From assembly GCF_051622035.1 (NCBI RefSeq), contig NC_135360.1, forward strand, positions 13,630,001 to 13,694,000: a stretch of DNA of 64,000 nucleotides, written 5' to 3'. This stretch comes from Arctopsyche grandis. Its lineage: Eukaryota; Arthropoda; Insecta; Trichoptera; Hydropsychidae. Below, in pieces: positions 32,682-47,401 of this stretch; position 1 is the first letter of the stretch, and every line of letters begins with the position of its first letter. The position numbers and the translations under genes were made by a program. Under the pieces are notes generated by a model. The model worked only from the letters and a program-made list of their open reading frames with translations, searched no databases and was not told the DNA's origin.

Positions 32682-33082
32682 TCCACTAATTGTTTATATT
32701 TTTCTTGAAAAATGAATAATGAATGAAAAAAGAGCCTATTGAGCTCTGTAAATTCTGTGAGGCGATCACCTCTCTCGTTTCTTTGGCCGGTTACCTAATG
32801 TTCTTTCCGTATCTGTCATCTGTCCTATTTTCGCGTTAGAGTCGCCCATAATTATTTTGAATTATATAAAGATAGAAAATTTTCTTATTTTGATTTTTAT
32901 TTAAAACTCATCATGTGTCGATGATATTTTTCACTGATGTACATACATATGTATGTACGTTACCACTATCTAGCTTTTTTTTTTTTTAATTTTTGTGTTT
33001 TTTTTTTTAATTTGCACCTTTTTAAAAAAAAAAATTATGTTGGTTGTTTTATTGTTGAAGGTATTATAAAAAGAGAACAAAA
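32682..33082 (+). other. LINE relic end and upstream region of the zinc-finger gene
   Basis: The first 200 bp is the 5' piece of the LINE relic. The rest (32881-33082) is AT-rich with long T runs and should contain the promoter or 5' UTR of the zinc-finger gene. No TATA or initiator could be assigned. Confidence 0.4.
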
Positions 33083-36000
33083 ATGGATCCGAGTAATATA
33101 GATTATGACACCAAATTCAAAGAAATGCAAGGGTATCTACCATTTTTGGAAGATCTCATAAATCGTCTAGAAAAAGCATCCGTCAGTGAATCTATCAAGG
33201 GGATTCAGTTGCCCAAAATAAAGTCATTAAAATCTTTATTATGTGACGTCGATAAAAGGTTAGATAAATTAATTTTTATATCTCATTTTTATTCGTATTA
33301 TTTTATTTTATTGTATATTTTATAATCATTTTAACTGAGATTCAATTTTTTTTTACTTAAAATTGTTTTAGAATGAAAATTGAAAATCTCTTACGATGTG
33401 AACAAGTTTTAATAAAACTCAAAAGCAAAATTGCCAAGGTATGATCTGAATAATTAATTAAATATTAGCCTTGAATCTATGTATTTTAAAATAACAATAG
33501 TCTAATTATTTTCAGGATTCTGTAAATTGTAGCACTGAAGAAATTATTCAAAAAAACTCCGTATCCGAAACTCATAACAACTTATTAAATACAGAATTTG
33601 CAGCAAAAACAAGTATGAATTTTTATAAAGAATCAGCAGATGAAAAAATTCAAAATAAAAAAGAAAGTGAGAATATTATCTTACAGCCAACTACCGATAG
33701 TGATCTTCAAATGTGTCGTATTAAGTTAAAAGAATTGACAAAATCTTCACAGTCAAATTTACCTCAAAATTCTGTAAATATTAAATCATTTGAAAAAGAA
33801 ATCCAAATTGTAACAGAAGCGTATTTAAATAGTCAAAAGAATGAACAGAAAGACTTCTCAGAAATAATATCAAAATCGGTTAACAGTATTTCCTTAAAAT
33901 CAAACAGTATATGTAGTAACATATCAGAGTGCAGTAATTCTAGTTCTGACAAAATTTCAAGTAAATATCTAAAGCAAAATTCTCTTTTGAATGATATAAT
34001 AAGAAAAGATATTTCAGTTTCTCCATATAGAAGGATTTCAAAAGACGATAAAAAAAAAAAAGCATATAGTCCAGATGAGAAAAGATATCGCAACAAATCC
34101 AAAAAATCGGAAAAATCGCATTTTAATGATAAGCGAAATAACTATCGCCGAGATTTAAGAAGTCGCTCAAAATCGAAAGATTCGCGCAGTCCGCAAAGGG
34201 CAAACGCACGTGAAAAGTATTTGGAAGACAAAAATAAAGATGTAACCAAGAAAATAAAAAATAAATCCAAACGTGATTTGTTTTCATCTCATACAAATAG
34301 CTCAGGAGAAAAAAAGAAATTGGACAATCCTGAAAATGAAAATGATCCAGATTCTAAAAGTAAATTGAATGAAATTATAACTTTGCATAATTTAAAAAAA
34401 TTGAGGAAGCAATTGCTAAAACAACTAGCGATAGATAGTGAAATAACTAATTTGTGGGATGCTGTTAAAGAACCCAAAGAAATTGAAAGTGTTTCAAAAG
34501 AAAAGGATTTAGAAAAAATCGACAAAAAAATAAATGAAGAGATGCAGAATAACAAGTTATCTAACAATGTGCTTGATGTGTTTGAAAAAATTCAAACTAT
34601 AGAAAATGAATCAAAAATCAAAGTTATTGAAACACAGTTAAAAGATTCAAACAATGAATCACAAGCAAAAATTGAAACAGAGTTAAAAGACACGAACAAG
34701 GTAAAAACCAGCGATCTGATTATTGATCCCACTATTTTTGAAGCTGAAAAAACTAATAAAAAGGTAAATGAATCGCAGTGTGAGAATTTAACAAAACTGC
34801 CAAATATTGTATTATGTGAAGGTACTAGTGAAATATCAACTAATGATAAAAATGGACAGAGTTATTCCTTTTCAAATGATATTACAAATATTTCAGTGAC
34901 TGAACTTGATGTTATTGTTTCCAAAACGTTATCTTCTGAGCTTAAAGAAAGTTCGAACACGATTGACGAATTTACAAAAAAGTATTTGGCAGATGCTATT
35001 AAGCTAAAAGATTTAGTAACCACAGACCAAGATGCTTCACCTGATGTGGATAGTACATATATTGAAAAATCTGTGAGTCATGATGTCATTTCAGAAAATA
35101 TCGATGAAAACAAAAGCGATTCCAAATTTTTGTCAAAGGCGAATACTATGCAAACAAAATTCGAACAAGATGTATTAGATGCCTTGATAAATGAAATTGC
35201 TGAGTCACCTACGATATTTCAAAATGTAGTACAAAAAATAGATAATGAAATGAATGGTAATTTATCTTCTAAAAAGCCTATTTCAGATACAGATATCAGT
35301 AATCAATTACAAAAAACAAGAAGAATCAGCTTAGAAAAATATAAAGAAAAATTACATTTCCCAGCTGCCCAGAGGGAAGTTGATTTGAAAGACTTTAATA
35401 TTAAATACAAAAATCAAGTAGAAATTTTAAATAGAGTCTTAACACCTAAAGAAATTGAAAGATTTGATTCAGTTATTGAAAGTACTGTTGAAGACTCCAT
35501 TGCGGATTGTGATCAAATTTTGGATGCTAAAAAAAAGACTACAGATTCTAATTTTGAACAAGCGTCAGAAGATATTGGACCTGAGTCTCCAGATTCTGCT
35601 AGTAGTTTCCAATACATAGAAATAAATTCTCCTGTACATCCTGGAGAAAATCGCACAAAAATGAACAGAGAAGCAATTCTTGAAAAATCTGAAATCTACA
35701 CTAATATTGCTTCTAATTCTGATCAATCAACTTCATATAAGGAAAGTAACTATTCCCAACCGTTGATGTCTCCAATGCATTGGTCGTCTGATGCACCATT
35801 TAATACTAATGATTATTCGCCAATTTTGACAACAAGGGATTTTGTGGAGTTCCAAATGAGGAACCAATTTCCAAATTATCATAGTCAAACTAAAGATACT
35901 CCTAATGTTTTTCCTTCTACTAATGATTGTCTTATTACTATTCAGCCTACATTCAAATCTATACCAACACAATTAGGTGCTAATTCTTCTAAAAATAAAG

Positions 36001-39000
36001 TATTGGACGAATCTAGAACTTTGATATATCCACCACTAACAGCCAGGTTTAAAGTAGATTTCCCTGTTAGTGCAAATTATAGAGGGAAAAATCCAAAACC
36101 TCTCCTCGGTAAAACTTTTGTAAAAAAATCACTGAATTCAAATAAATTTGATGAAATACCTTGTTCACGTTCAAAAAATACAAATTTTGAAACCGAAAAG
36201 AATATTACTGAGATAAAAAGTAGTATTTTTCATAAATCGGACATAGAAAATGAGGATTCAAAAATTAGCAAAAATCCTTATCTAAAGCTGGCAAATATAA
36301 ATGAATTGATGGATGAAAGGAAAAAATCAAATACTGTCGGAGGTGTAGAATCGTGCGATTCACTTATAGTCCAATCTAATAAATTGGAATCTATAGCAAA
36401 TTGTGTATCAAAAATTGAATCCCAAGATCTGACATCTTTAATTCTGCTGAATAGAGAAGAAAAAATAGAAGCCCATATCAATGATACTATAAATAAAAAA
36501 CCATTGCTACCAATTCCCAAATCACCCTTACTAATGGAACCTGCCAATTTATCACCCAGATTTTTGAATACCAATTTCGACAAATGCTATTCAAATAATT
36601 CCAATATTTCTGTAGAAAATCAGAATTCTCCTAATTCATTTCAAATGAAATCTATTTCTGTTCAAGATCCAAGATTGCGGAATAGATTTAAAGATACTTT
36701 TCAAAACGAGGATTCAAATCAAACAAATAATTTCGAAAATAATACAATAAAACAAACACTTTTAAGTAGTTTTACAAAATCTCCAAGTAACTTTCCGAAA
36801 ATAAATGTGGCGTCTAATGATCCCAGGATTAAACGTTTGAAGGAAAAAACCAGCTGTAATTTATCAAATGATGATGATGACGACTCTAGTTCAAGAAGGC
36901 GTAGAAGGCGACAGAGACGATCCAGGTCGAGAGAAAAATATCGGGAACGGGACAGAAGTAGGCCAAAAAATAATTCTGATAGAATTAAACCGTTGCCTTT
37001 TAAGATTCCAAAAATCAAAAAAGATGTAGAGGAAAACAAAGAAATTAAGGCAAAATCTAGCTCAAAACACAATGAAGTTTCTTCACGGAAGAAAAATTTA
37101 AATGATGAAATGGAACTCGAAAAAACTAAAAATTTAAACAAAAATGTTGTTATAATTGATGAAACTGATACATTTGTTGTATATGATGAGATGGTTACGT
37201 ATGATAAAAAAAGTAAAGAAACAAATGATTTAAAACCATCAAAAGATTCCTCTGCTAAGAAAAATATTCAAAAACAAAAAAACCACGGTGGAGTATCTCA
37301 GAAAGAATTGGCTTTGAATAAATTTGAAGATAAAAATGAAATTGCCCTTCCAAAAATAATAACCAAAGAGAACATTTCTGATAAAGATAATGTTTCCTCC
37401 GAGCATCATAAATTGTCAGAAAATGAAACTAAAAATATATCTTTACGTGTTATGGCAAATCAAGAAGAAAGTGTTTTGATAAAAAATGATAAGGAAACTG
37501 ATAAAAGTGATGATTCATTTAAAATTCATGTTAATGACAAAGCAAATGAAAATACAGACTTGTCTACACCTTCGTATAATAAATTTGAAGATTCTTTACC
37601 GAGTGAAATATTTGTTAAAAAGGAAATTATCCATGATAAAAAAATAATGATTTGTGAAAATGACAATAGTGTTGAAAATTTAGAAAACCCAGATTCAAAT
37701 GAAAATTTAAAAAACATTGCTATAAAAAAAACAATTGAAAAGTCTGTAAATAAAATGAATAAAAACTGTGAAAGTAATCCTAGTACAAAAAATGATACTA
37801 CAGACAGAATATTGGATATAAATACTGATAACTCATTTGAAGAGGTGATTAACACTAATTTAAAACAATCAGGAAATACAGGCGAGTCAGTATTGCTAGA
37901 AGACGATTCCAAAAAATTGAGAACTGATTTATCAAAAGATAATGTGAACAATTTGGAATCTGAACCAATTCCATCATCAACATTAACAGATGAAAAATTG
38001 GATAAAGATGTAAATTTCAGTATTTCGTGTAGTAACGAAAAGCAAGAATTAGAATGTAAACCTGAAAATGTGTCAGTTCAGGAAAACAACCAAGACCTTT
38101 TTAGTAGTTTGGTGTCTGTATTGGAAGATAAAAAAAAATTGTTGGAAATGTTAACGCTTCTTTCACAGAAAAGTGAAAACATTCCCCAAAAAATTTTGAA
38201 AAAACTAGAATTACTGACAGAAATCGACTCTGAAGATGATTCTGACAATAAAGATACACTAGACTCGGAAAATTCTCTACTGAGTAGTAATTCCCAGGAA
38301 CAAACGCCAGGAACCGTCACTGTAGCAAAATTCAATGAGGAAAATTCATTTAAAAATGTATTTTGTTCTTCAAAAGAAGAAACACCAAACACGAAAACAA
38401 ATGACTACCATGCAAATAATCTTAGAACGAAAGGTAGTAGGTCAAAAAGTAAAGCAAGAAACGAGGTTGAATTACTTCGTGATGCACTTCCAGAAATTTT
38501 TATAAATAAGGGTGGTCTCAATCCTGCTGGTATCAGGATGTGTAGAATAATGAAAGAATTTAACAGTGACAATGTTGAAGAGGAGGATTCTAGACGGACT
38601 ACTAGGCAAAGTTTAGTAAAGAAAGATTCTGTGAAGCAAAATACAAAAACTGAACCAAAAAAAGTAGCAAAACCAACTAAATCGTTGAATGATAATGATC
38701 AAATATTAGTTATGCAAAAAGAACCAATTATACTTTTGGAAAAAACTTGCATTAATATAATTTCATCAGGAAATGAAACAAAAGATGAAAGTAAAAATGA
38801 TTCACCTCTTGCATCAAAACATAATCTTTTAACAGACGAAAAGGCTAACAATAGCGAGGTCAATTATTTGAAGATTAAACCTTGTCCCAAATCAAAAAAA
38901 AAGAATTACATAAATGATTTGAATATTACGTTACCAACGAATGATAATAATACGGTTGAGAAAATTGATGAAAACGTAAAAGAAACTATTTCCTCTTCAA

Positions 39001-42000
39001 CTGTGCCCATCCCAAAAGTTTTAAAAAGAAAATTGAACAAGGAAGAAGATGATTTAAATTTTGTAGATAATGTTGCAGATAATGAAAAGAAAGACGTTTC
39101 ACCGGTAAGAAAAAATATTAAAAAGAAGAAAAGGACTAGATGGCAAACAGGAATTTTCACTAAAAAATATTCAAAAAACAAGCGTAATAATGCTGCATCT
39201 ACTGATAACCTGTGTGATCGATCATACCATTTTGAAAATGGAATTAATGAATACACATGTAAATATTGTGATAGACGCAGTGATAAAATTGTCAAACATT
39301 ATAAAGAAAAACACCCTCAGTCCGAAGTGCTTATATCAAGATTAAATCCAGCTACAGCTCAAGATGCGATCAAAGAAGCTTCAATTGAAATACAATTTGA
39401 ATATTCTGTTATTAGACAATCTAAATATTTATATCAGTGCAAGTTTTGTCACATTCTAATCAATAAGTTTTCAAATTTTTTTAGTCATGTTGTATTTTCG
39501 CATACTGGAGAGTATAATTTAAAGAACGCTCGTATAAATAGATCGGCTAAAATTGACCCAGAGAATGATAAAAATGTATATATTCCTAATATAATTGGAT
39601 ACATATGTGAAATTTGCAACTTTGTACAAATTGAAAAAAAAAATTTAGAAAAACACGTATCTTTAAGGCATCCTACTGAAAAGTGCAACATGGTTGAGAT
39701 TAATTTATCTGTGCTTAAAATTCCGGATGATTCTGAAAATAATAAGACAGAATCTGATAGTATGACAAATGTAAAGGGTAAAAAACCCAAAAATAAAAAA
39801 CAACGGGCTAAAAGAGGGAAAAATAAAATTGTGATGGACGAAGAAAACAAAAGTCTAACAGGGAGCTTGAATGAATCTGAAACTACTGATATAAGTATTA
39901 ATAAAGATATTTTGGTAAACATGAAATGCGATGAAACTTTATCAGAGGGATCATTCAGTGATAATTTCGAAAATGGTGTGTTTTCACTTTCTGGGAAAGC
40001 ATCCATATTTTCGAACGAGTTCGACATAACTGGAATGAATTCAATAGGCGAACTTGATATAAAAGAAGAGCCAATTGAAGAAATTGAGAAAGACCAATCT
40101 TTTGAAGAAATGTCATTCCCAAACTGCATCAATGTAAAAGAAGAACCTTTACCAGACTATGAGCATGGAACTAGTGCTTCATTTGACAAGAGCTATCCAC
40201 CCGAATTGAGTAGTATGTGGGTTTCTATTGGAGAATTGAGGGCAAGAATTATTTCAAGTTCTAAAATCGAACTGTATTGTTCCATCAAAGGCTGCCGTTA
40301 TAGAGTTGATAGCTTATCAATTTTTACTAATCATATACAAACTGATCACATTCATGAGAAGTGGAATGGTTATTGTGAATTATGTGAAAATCCACTAGAG
40401 AATTCTGACTATGGTATAGCGTTGCAACATTTAGTTGTCCATCACATGAAATATAATTATATTGACTTATCCTCTTTGAATCAAAAAGTTGATACAGACC
40501 AGTCTGCTTTGAAAATTAAAGTCATTCCAAAGATTAACGTCCGTCGAATGTCTGATCTTATCGATGATTCTGATAGAAATTCGCCAAGTTCCGCCATGTT
40601 TCCCCAGCTCAGAATCGAAAACGTTGTGAGCCTAAATCCTGACAGCTCAAACATAAACCAAATGAATACACCTCAGTCAGATCCTGCAAGTAATTCGGAA
40701 TATACTACTGAATACGCTGATAAAGAAACTGGTTTCTTGAATAGAACCTCTGCAAGCACACGGGAAAATTTCATTTTTCATCAAGGTGTCAAAGTAATGT
40801 ATGCAACTACAAAATTATATCAATGTGCTTTAGAAAGCTGCACTATTTCTACAGATGATTCTAATTTATTTGTACAACATCTACGTTTACATTTTAAAAA
40901 CTCAAATATAAATAAACCTGATTCATCTTGGAAACGTTGTATATATTGTAAAGAAGAATTCGAAAAAGGGATTAGTCTGACAAAACATATATTGCAAGAG
41001 CATGGAGCGTCTCAATTCTCATGTAGTGAATGCTATTTTCGTTCTCCGTCATATGTTTTAACATTTATGCATTCAACATGGATGCATTTTAAAAATAAAA
41101 ATTACTCTGAGCGAGTTCTCTATTCACCAGTCCACAATAGTTACAACAATGAAAATCAAAACTCTGATGTGTTACCAAAAGAAACGTGTGTCCCTACCTT
41201 CATCTGTACATATAGTGAGTATTTTTAATACTGTTATTTATAATGATTTGTTACTATGCATTATAGTAAACCGCATAGCTTTGTAAATATTTATAACTTT
41301 TCGATCACTATTAATGCATAAAACTTGTTTTTTTATTTGCAGAAGGTAAAAAAGAATGCGGAAAGAAATTAGACACACCCGGATTGTTTTTAAAACATTT
41401 GATTGAAGCTAACCACAATGCTCCAATGTGCTGTCAATATTGCCGTAGCTCAGAATTGCAACCTTCAGGAATCTTATCACATCTGTATTCGCGTCACCAT
41501 TACAATTTATACAGATGTGCTTATTGTATATATGGCACTGATATGCTAAAATTGATGATAAATCATTTATTACATCATCACTTCAGCCGAAAATCAATCT
41601 ACTATTTTTGTAATAATATTTTAAAAACACAGGTAATTATTTTAATATTATTCCATGTAATATAACATTTATAAACGAATTTACTAATGGAACGCAAATG
41701 AAATATTTCATTAAGAATATTATGGGCTTTCAATGACTAATATCGAAAAATCTTTAATTTAATTATTAAAGTTCATTCACAAATACAGAGTTTAAAAATG
41801 TGAATATGAGAATACATATGTATGAATGTATCTCCACGTCCTCGTTTCTTTTACTAATGTCGTTCAGCGTTTGTATTTACCATCACGAACGAGTTGTTTT
41901 CATATTAATAGAATGTTTTTAATATTTTTACAAATGACATTCTAAAATTGAACAAGCAATTTCTTTGCCAGTTTCACAAAGTATGTATTATACATACATT

Positions 42001-45000
42001 TATATCGATTCATCATTTAAGTACATATTACCATGACGATCTATTTTTAAGATAAACAAACTTGATGTTATTTCTTACAACTTTTGATTGATTATATGTC
42101 ATATAGTTGCTGTAGGAAATAATTGTCTGTCCAATATGACATTTGTGGAATGTCTTGTTGATAAAACTAATCCACAACTGAAGCTTTTAAATTTATGAAA
42201 AATTAATGTATTATGTATATTTGATAAACCAATGATTGCATCTAAACTCTTAGAATTTTTTTAATATTCTATAGATATCGTTAGGGATGTTATTCTGAAA
42301 ATAGCTAAATAAAAAAGTGGGCAGCTATTTAGTTGTTTTGGAACTATTTTCACATTTATAAATTTGACTATTTTTAAGTTTGAAAATATGCATAAACATA
42401 TCCTTTATATTTTTGCCATTTTATATAACATTTATTCATACTTTTTTTTACATTTAAATCGCTTGTTGGTATGTACCTTTTAAATATTTTTTTACCTTAA
42501 CCTTTTAATATTTTTAGGACAAGGCTACTAAACCATCATCGGCAAATATAATTGAAGTGAATATAGATGATGACATTCAAAACCATTTGAAAGATATTTT
42601 TAAAATGCGTGTACTCCGGGATGGTACTCTTGACAGGGTAAACGCAGTGGAATCAAAAGCAACAACAGATACTTGCTTGGAACTCTCAACAAATTCCAGT
42701 GAAAATACTTTTGGATTAAAGGATATGGACAATGAAGATGGATCATTTTCTTCGGAATTGGTGAAGATTTTAGTTGAAAAATATTCCTCCAAAGAATACA
42801 AATCTAATTCGACACAAAATATGCCAAATTCTAAAGTTCAACAAGTAAATACAAATGATGATATAATTATCTTAGATGAGGATGATGATAATGACACAAA
42901 TACCATCACGAAAAAATCATGTTTAGATAATGCGTATACTAAAGATAATTTTGAAAATATATTCATGGAGGAACCGATAACCCCAAAATCTTCAGCACCA
43001 AAAGAAGTATCTACATCCCCAAATTCGAATTTTTCCTTTGAATATCAAGAATTATCAGAAACTGTAATTTCTACGGAGAAGAAATCTTCAGACTGTATTA
43101 AAGAATCTAATAAACTTTCTGGATTTTCTGGAAAAGATTTATTTAGATGTGGTTTTGAAAGCTGCAGTTTTTCGTGCGATTCATCTAGGGAGTTTTTAAA
43201 TCATTCTATGTCATGCAGTGAACACCATAGTCGTGATTTTAAATGTTATCACTGTAAGAAAAAATTTGCAACTATTAATATCTTACTCGCTCACATGTGC
43301 AGTCATGGTGAATATCGATATAAATGCAGTATTTGTGATTTTTCTTGTGCTATTCGGATACAATGTACAGGACATATGAAAACTGCTCATAATGTCTTTG
43401 CTATGGAAACTATACCTGTTGATCCTTTAAAGACAAATCATTATACTGATTTTTTCACTGTTATCCCCACAAACGATAAAGAAAGGGTTGAAAAAAAATC
43501 TACCGCCAAACTTGCGAAGATCACTAAGAAAAAAGTGAAAAATGTTAGTGGCAAAAAAACAATTGCAGAAAAAAAGAAAATTAAATTTGGACCTGGAGAT
43601 ATTTCTGCTTTACCAATTTTTCCGATTTTACAAGAAAATATTTTTTGTTCTGTTTGTTCATTTTGTACTAAAGTCACATCTAATATGCTAAGACATCTAC
43701 AACTGCATGAAAGTGAAATAGCTGTACCGACCGTAGCTCCAGTTAATCCAGTACCCCATTTACAAACTAACGAAATGCATTTCGATAAAATGACGAATCT
43801 TGCTCTTAGTTCAAATATGGATCGTTTGCCAATGCAAAGAAATAGTACAATTCCAAAATTAGATATTCCTAAATTTGTTTCTATAAAAGATCGTTTTGTT
43901 TGTGGCTCCGAAAATTGTCGATACATATCTGTCGATGAAAGAATGCTAGAAATTCATTGGAAAACACTTCACATGGATGAATATGTATTTCATTGTGAAC
44001 ATTGTCAAAAAAGTATGCCAGCTCAAAATGATCCTAAATTACGAACTAAGATTACTGACCATCTTAGACTCCATGGCGAGAAACTGTATGGATGTGATAG
44101 TTGCCATTTTCTTCACCATTCACTGAATGCTATTAATTTACATAATTTGGATATCCATGGAGGCGTATCTAAAATTGTTACATTGAGAGCTGATTCTGAA
44201 ACTTCGGCTGCAGAAGTCAATCCTTGGAAATGCAAACTTTGTTCTGCAACAAGATTTAGTAAGAAACTTATAGTAAAACATTGTGTAAATCTGCATTCCG
44301 GTCCTTACAGATGTACATTTTGTTCTCATCCTACTCGAACAAAAGTTTTAATGAATGAGCATTATAAACGTAATCATCCTGATGCTGCCTCTATGGAACC
44401 TGATTTTATTTGTTACAAAGACAATTCAAATGAGTCTGTTGAATGTGATTCTCCCATCAAAGAAAAGCCAAGAAAAAGACGATCAACGTCAATTGATGAT
44501 AAAGATTACTTAAATTCAGAAAAACCACAAGCGAAAAAAACAAAATTGGTAAAAAACAAAAGTAAAACGCAGGATTCTGTGAAAACTAGTGACATGGAAA
44601 TTCATGAAGGTAAGCAAAAATTATAGAATAATAATATGGTAATAATACATATAATACAATATTTTATACTTACATATTAAGTATATCGGAAAGTTCCGTC
44701 TGATAATGTCATCTCAGGCTTTTAACAAAAATGTCTATTGATTAAATTAATTTACAGCATCGCAATTCTGTATGAATTCCAACAAAGCAAAAATGTTCCA
44801 AAAGTGTGAGGACATTTGGTGAACTTTTTTATATACATATGTAGTAACGCAATAGTTGGACCTAGCGATATTTGTTTAAAAATTCAAAATTTTGTGTATT
44901 ACTTTTATGTCTCGTTATTAGGAGTACCCTTGAGTGTAGAAGTTAAGTAGTTTCAGTGAGAGTGAAACTTTGACTCAGATGTTTGCATATATAGCGGATA

Positions 45001-47401
45001 TAAATAAATAAGACTTCTCAATGAACTAAATATTTTACTTTGGGGGCTTTGCATATATATATGTACATATATGTACATATATAAGTTTATATTGAAAAAA
45101 TTGACAGATATTTTCCAAAAAAAACCTTATTCATCGGGATATATGAGTTTCCAAAGGTTGGAGTTTGGTCATCATAGATAGAAGAATTTCTACTGACTTT
45201 TATTTCAGCCAACTCTATCAGCAAAATATTTCTCGTTTTAATCAATTCACATGTGTAAAAAGGCTGTAAACCACTGCTATGTATGTTAGTTGTATGAACA
45301 TATGTATGTTACTTGTATGTTATGTACATACATATATACATAACTTCATACATATGTACATAAACATGCATATATGTGATTTATAAATATTTTATAGTCA
45401 TTTTTATATTAATTATTATCTTATAAAAAATAGCTGTTTCAAAAACTGTGTACTTCTTTTTTTTTCGAAAATACATAAATATATGTATGTATATCTTTTT
45501 AGCTGATGAAAAATCATCTCAGATTGAGGAACCCTTTCATGGTGAATATAAATGTCCATATTGCAAGAACTTTAAGTCCAAAAAAGAGGAACCAATGAGA
45601 GTACATCAATATGAAGAATTAAATTATAGAAGGTAAATTTATTTTTCTACATATATTTTAAGGGAATATTTTTATATTTATACAATATAAAAATCCATAT
45701 AACAAAAATATAATTAATTTTTCATTTACTAGATGGTGCTGTGATCAATGTGGTTATAAATCATTTGATCAAGATAAAATAAAAACACACTCATTGGTAG
45801 AACATCATATAACAAATGCTCCCATTAAATTGGCTCCGAACCTAGAAATTGAAAAACGAGTTGAAAATAATCTAAAAATACAACGGCATAATGCATCTGG
45901 AAATAATGTTTCATCAAATCTAAGAAGTAACGAGGCTAAGACTTTGATAATGTCTGAAATTGAAGAAATAAAAATTGAATGTGAACAGAATAGTAAAACT
46001 TTTGAACTTTGTGCCGATGCTTTGCCCAAAACTTGTACAGAAGATTCCAATTTGGAAATTCACAATGATGATAGTGATGATGAGGGTAAACTAATAATTT
46101 GTGAATCAGTAAGAATTGAAAACCCATCAGAAATAAATGAAGACATAACAAAAAAAATAAACGGTGAAAATAAATCCATTTATTCCTGTGACTTTTGCGA
46201 GTTCACAACTTTGTACAAACAAAGTATAACAAATCACAATAAACGACATTGGAAGGTTAAGCCCTTGAAGTGTAAATATTGTAGTGGACAATTTGTATTA
46301 AAAAAAGATATATTTGCACATCACACAAGATATCATCACGATAAGCCTTTTGAAATAGTGCATAATGATATGCCTACGGTTCCTGAAATCATAAAATTAC
46401 CAAAAGTACAACAACAATTAAAAAAGCAATTTGAATTGAAAACCCCCACATCCCACATATGCTTGAATTGCAAAACATCTGTTTCAATCGATGAAATTGA
46501 ATCTCATCGTTTGTTGTGTCATCCCGATCAGACTAATTTGATTGTGTCAAAAACGCATCCAGTATATAAATGTAGTATTTGCAGAGACTATTTTCCAGAC
46601 AATGCTTCTATTAAGTCGCATTTCCAAAGCGCTCATCCAGATTCTGAAATATATTATGAGTTGTGTAAATTCCCCTCTCCGAGTATAAAACCTCCCCAAA
46701 AAACATTCTTATGTGCATATTGCACCAGAAGATTTGAAAACTTTAGCTCTTTAGCTGATCACCATAAAAGTTTTCATCAGCACAAAACAATTGGCATAAT
46801 TCCACTTACATCAGCCCAAATACAAGATACTGGAGAAGTGAAAAAAGAAATCTCATTCTCAGAAAAATCATACGAATGTGTAGTTTCGTCTTGTGATTTT
46901 AAAGCTGATAGTTTGAGTGTGCTAAGAAGACATGTTAGAGATCATTATTATATTTTTCAATGTGCATTATGCCGCAAAAGCTTTCAATACAGTGTTTTTT
47001 ATGTTGAACATTGCAAAGATGAACATAATACTGAGGGTTGTCTTCCTAAATCATTAGTGAACAAACAAGCGGAGGTTTTGGATCGTGTTGTTCAAATTGA
47101 TAGATTGTTAAACTACGTTGAATCTAATCAACGGAGTGAGAATAATTCTGCTAAAAATTCTTCTGAACCTTCATGCAGTGCTACTGTTAATTCTTCCGGT
47201 AAAATAAAGCAAGTTGCAAGAAAATCAACAACTCAAATAAATTTTTCATCTTATGAAAAGAAAAAAATAGAAATCACAGAATGTGAAAGCATGGCTGACA
47301 TTGCTGATATTGAAAATGTATTCGAAATTGAACGAAACAATATTTCTATTGAAGTGAAAAAAGAGATAGACGATGATGACGTTCAAATTATAGATATATA
47401 A
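33083..47401 (+). CDS. Giant C2H2 zinc-finger protein, about 4040 aa
   Basis: Coding exons: 33083-33258, 33372-33438, 33516-41214, 41343-41632, 42518-44609, 45503-45632, 45733-47401. All phases agree and the sum is divisible by three. The N-terminus (residues 1-81) is a compact helical segment (YLPFLEDLINRLEKAS, then MKIENLLRCEQVLIKLKSKI). Residues 82 to about 1980 are low-complexity Lys/Ser/Glu/Asn-rich with an RS-like patch (SRSREKYRERDRSR) and two DPR(L/I) motifs. From about 1990 to the end there are some 28 C2H2-type fingers, many with unusual C-X4-C spacing, in clusters separated by acidic linkers. Several sumoylation-like motifs occur (IKEEP, VKEEP, VKKEI), and it ends DDDDVQIIDI. Probably a nuclear chromatin-associated factor; I do not recognise the ortholog. 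AATAAA at 47677 is a candidate poly(A) signal. Confidence 0.9.
41633..42517 (+). other. Intron 4 of the zinc-finger gene
   Basis: An 885-bp intron, GT at 41633 and AG at 42517. It is AT-rich with TACATA microsatellite words, and I see no other feature in it. Confidence 0.8.
44610..45502 (+). repeat. Intron 5 of the zinc-finger gene with TACATA microsatellite
   Basis: An 893-bp intron with dense ACATACATATGTATGT words near 45050-45090 and 45280-45380. No gene or transposon end seen. Confidence 0.7.

Larger units (their letters stand above)
29700..32880 (-). pseudogene. Degraded LINE (RTE-like), split by a hAT insertion
   Basis: Pieces of endonuclease and reverse transcriptase are readable in order on the minus strand, with frameshifts and stops. 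32880-32700 gives IIMGDSNAKIGQ and LTEFTELNRLFF. 31001-30930 gives WESPNGDRNKIDFILTN and PPVKDVSIL. About 30180-30040 gives IPEEYNNATIILIHKKGDRS and DIKNYRSISLLSAVYKLF. About 29990-29880 gives SITNFSTMDHLQVVREL, and about 29830-29730 gives ALQTQGVPEPYAGLLVAIYK. The break between 31001 and 32682 is the hAT insertion. It is too decayed to be active and is not close to the intact LINE at 12964. Confidence 0.8.
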
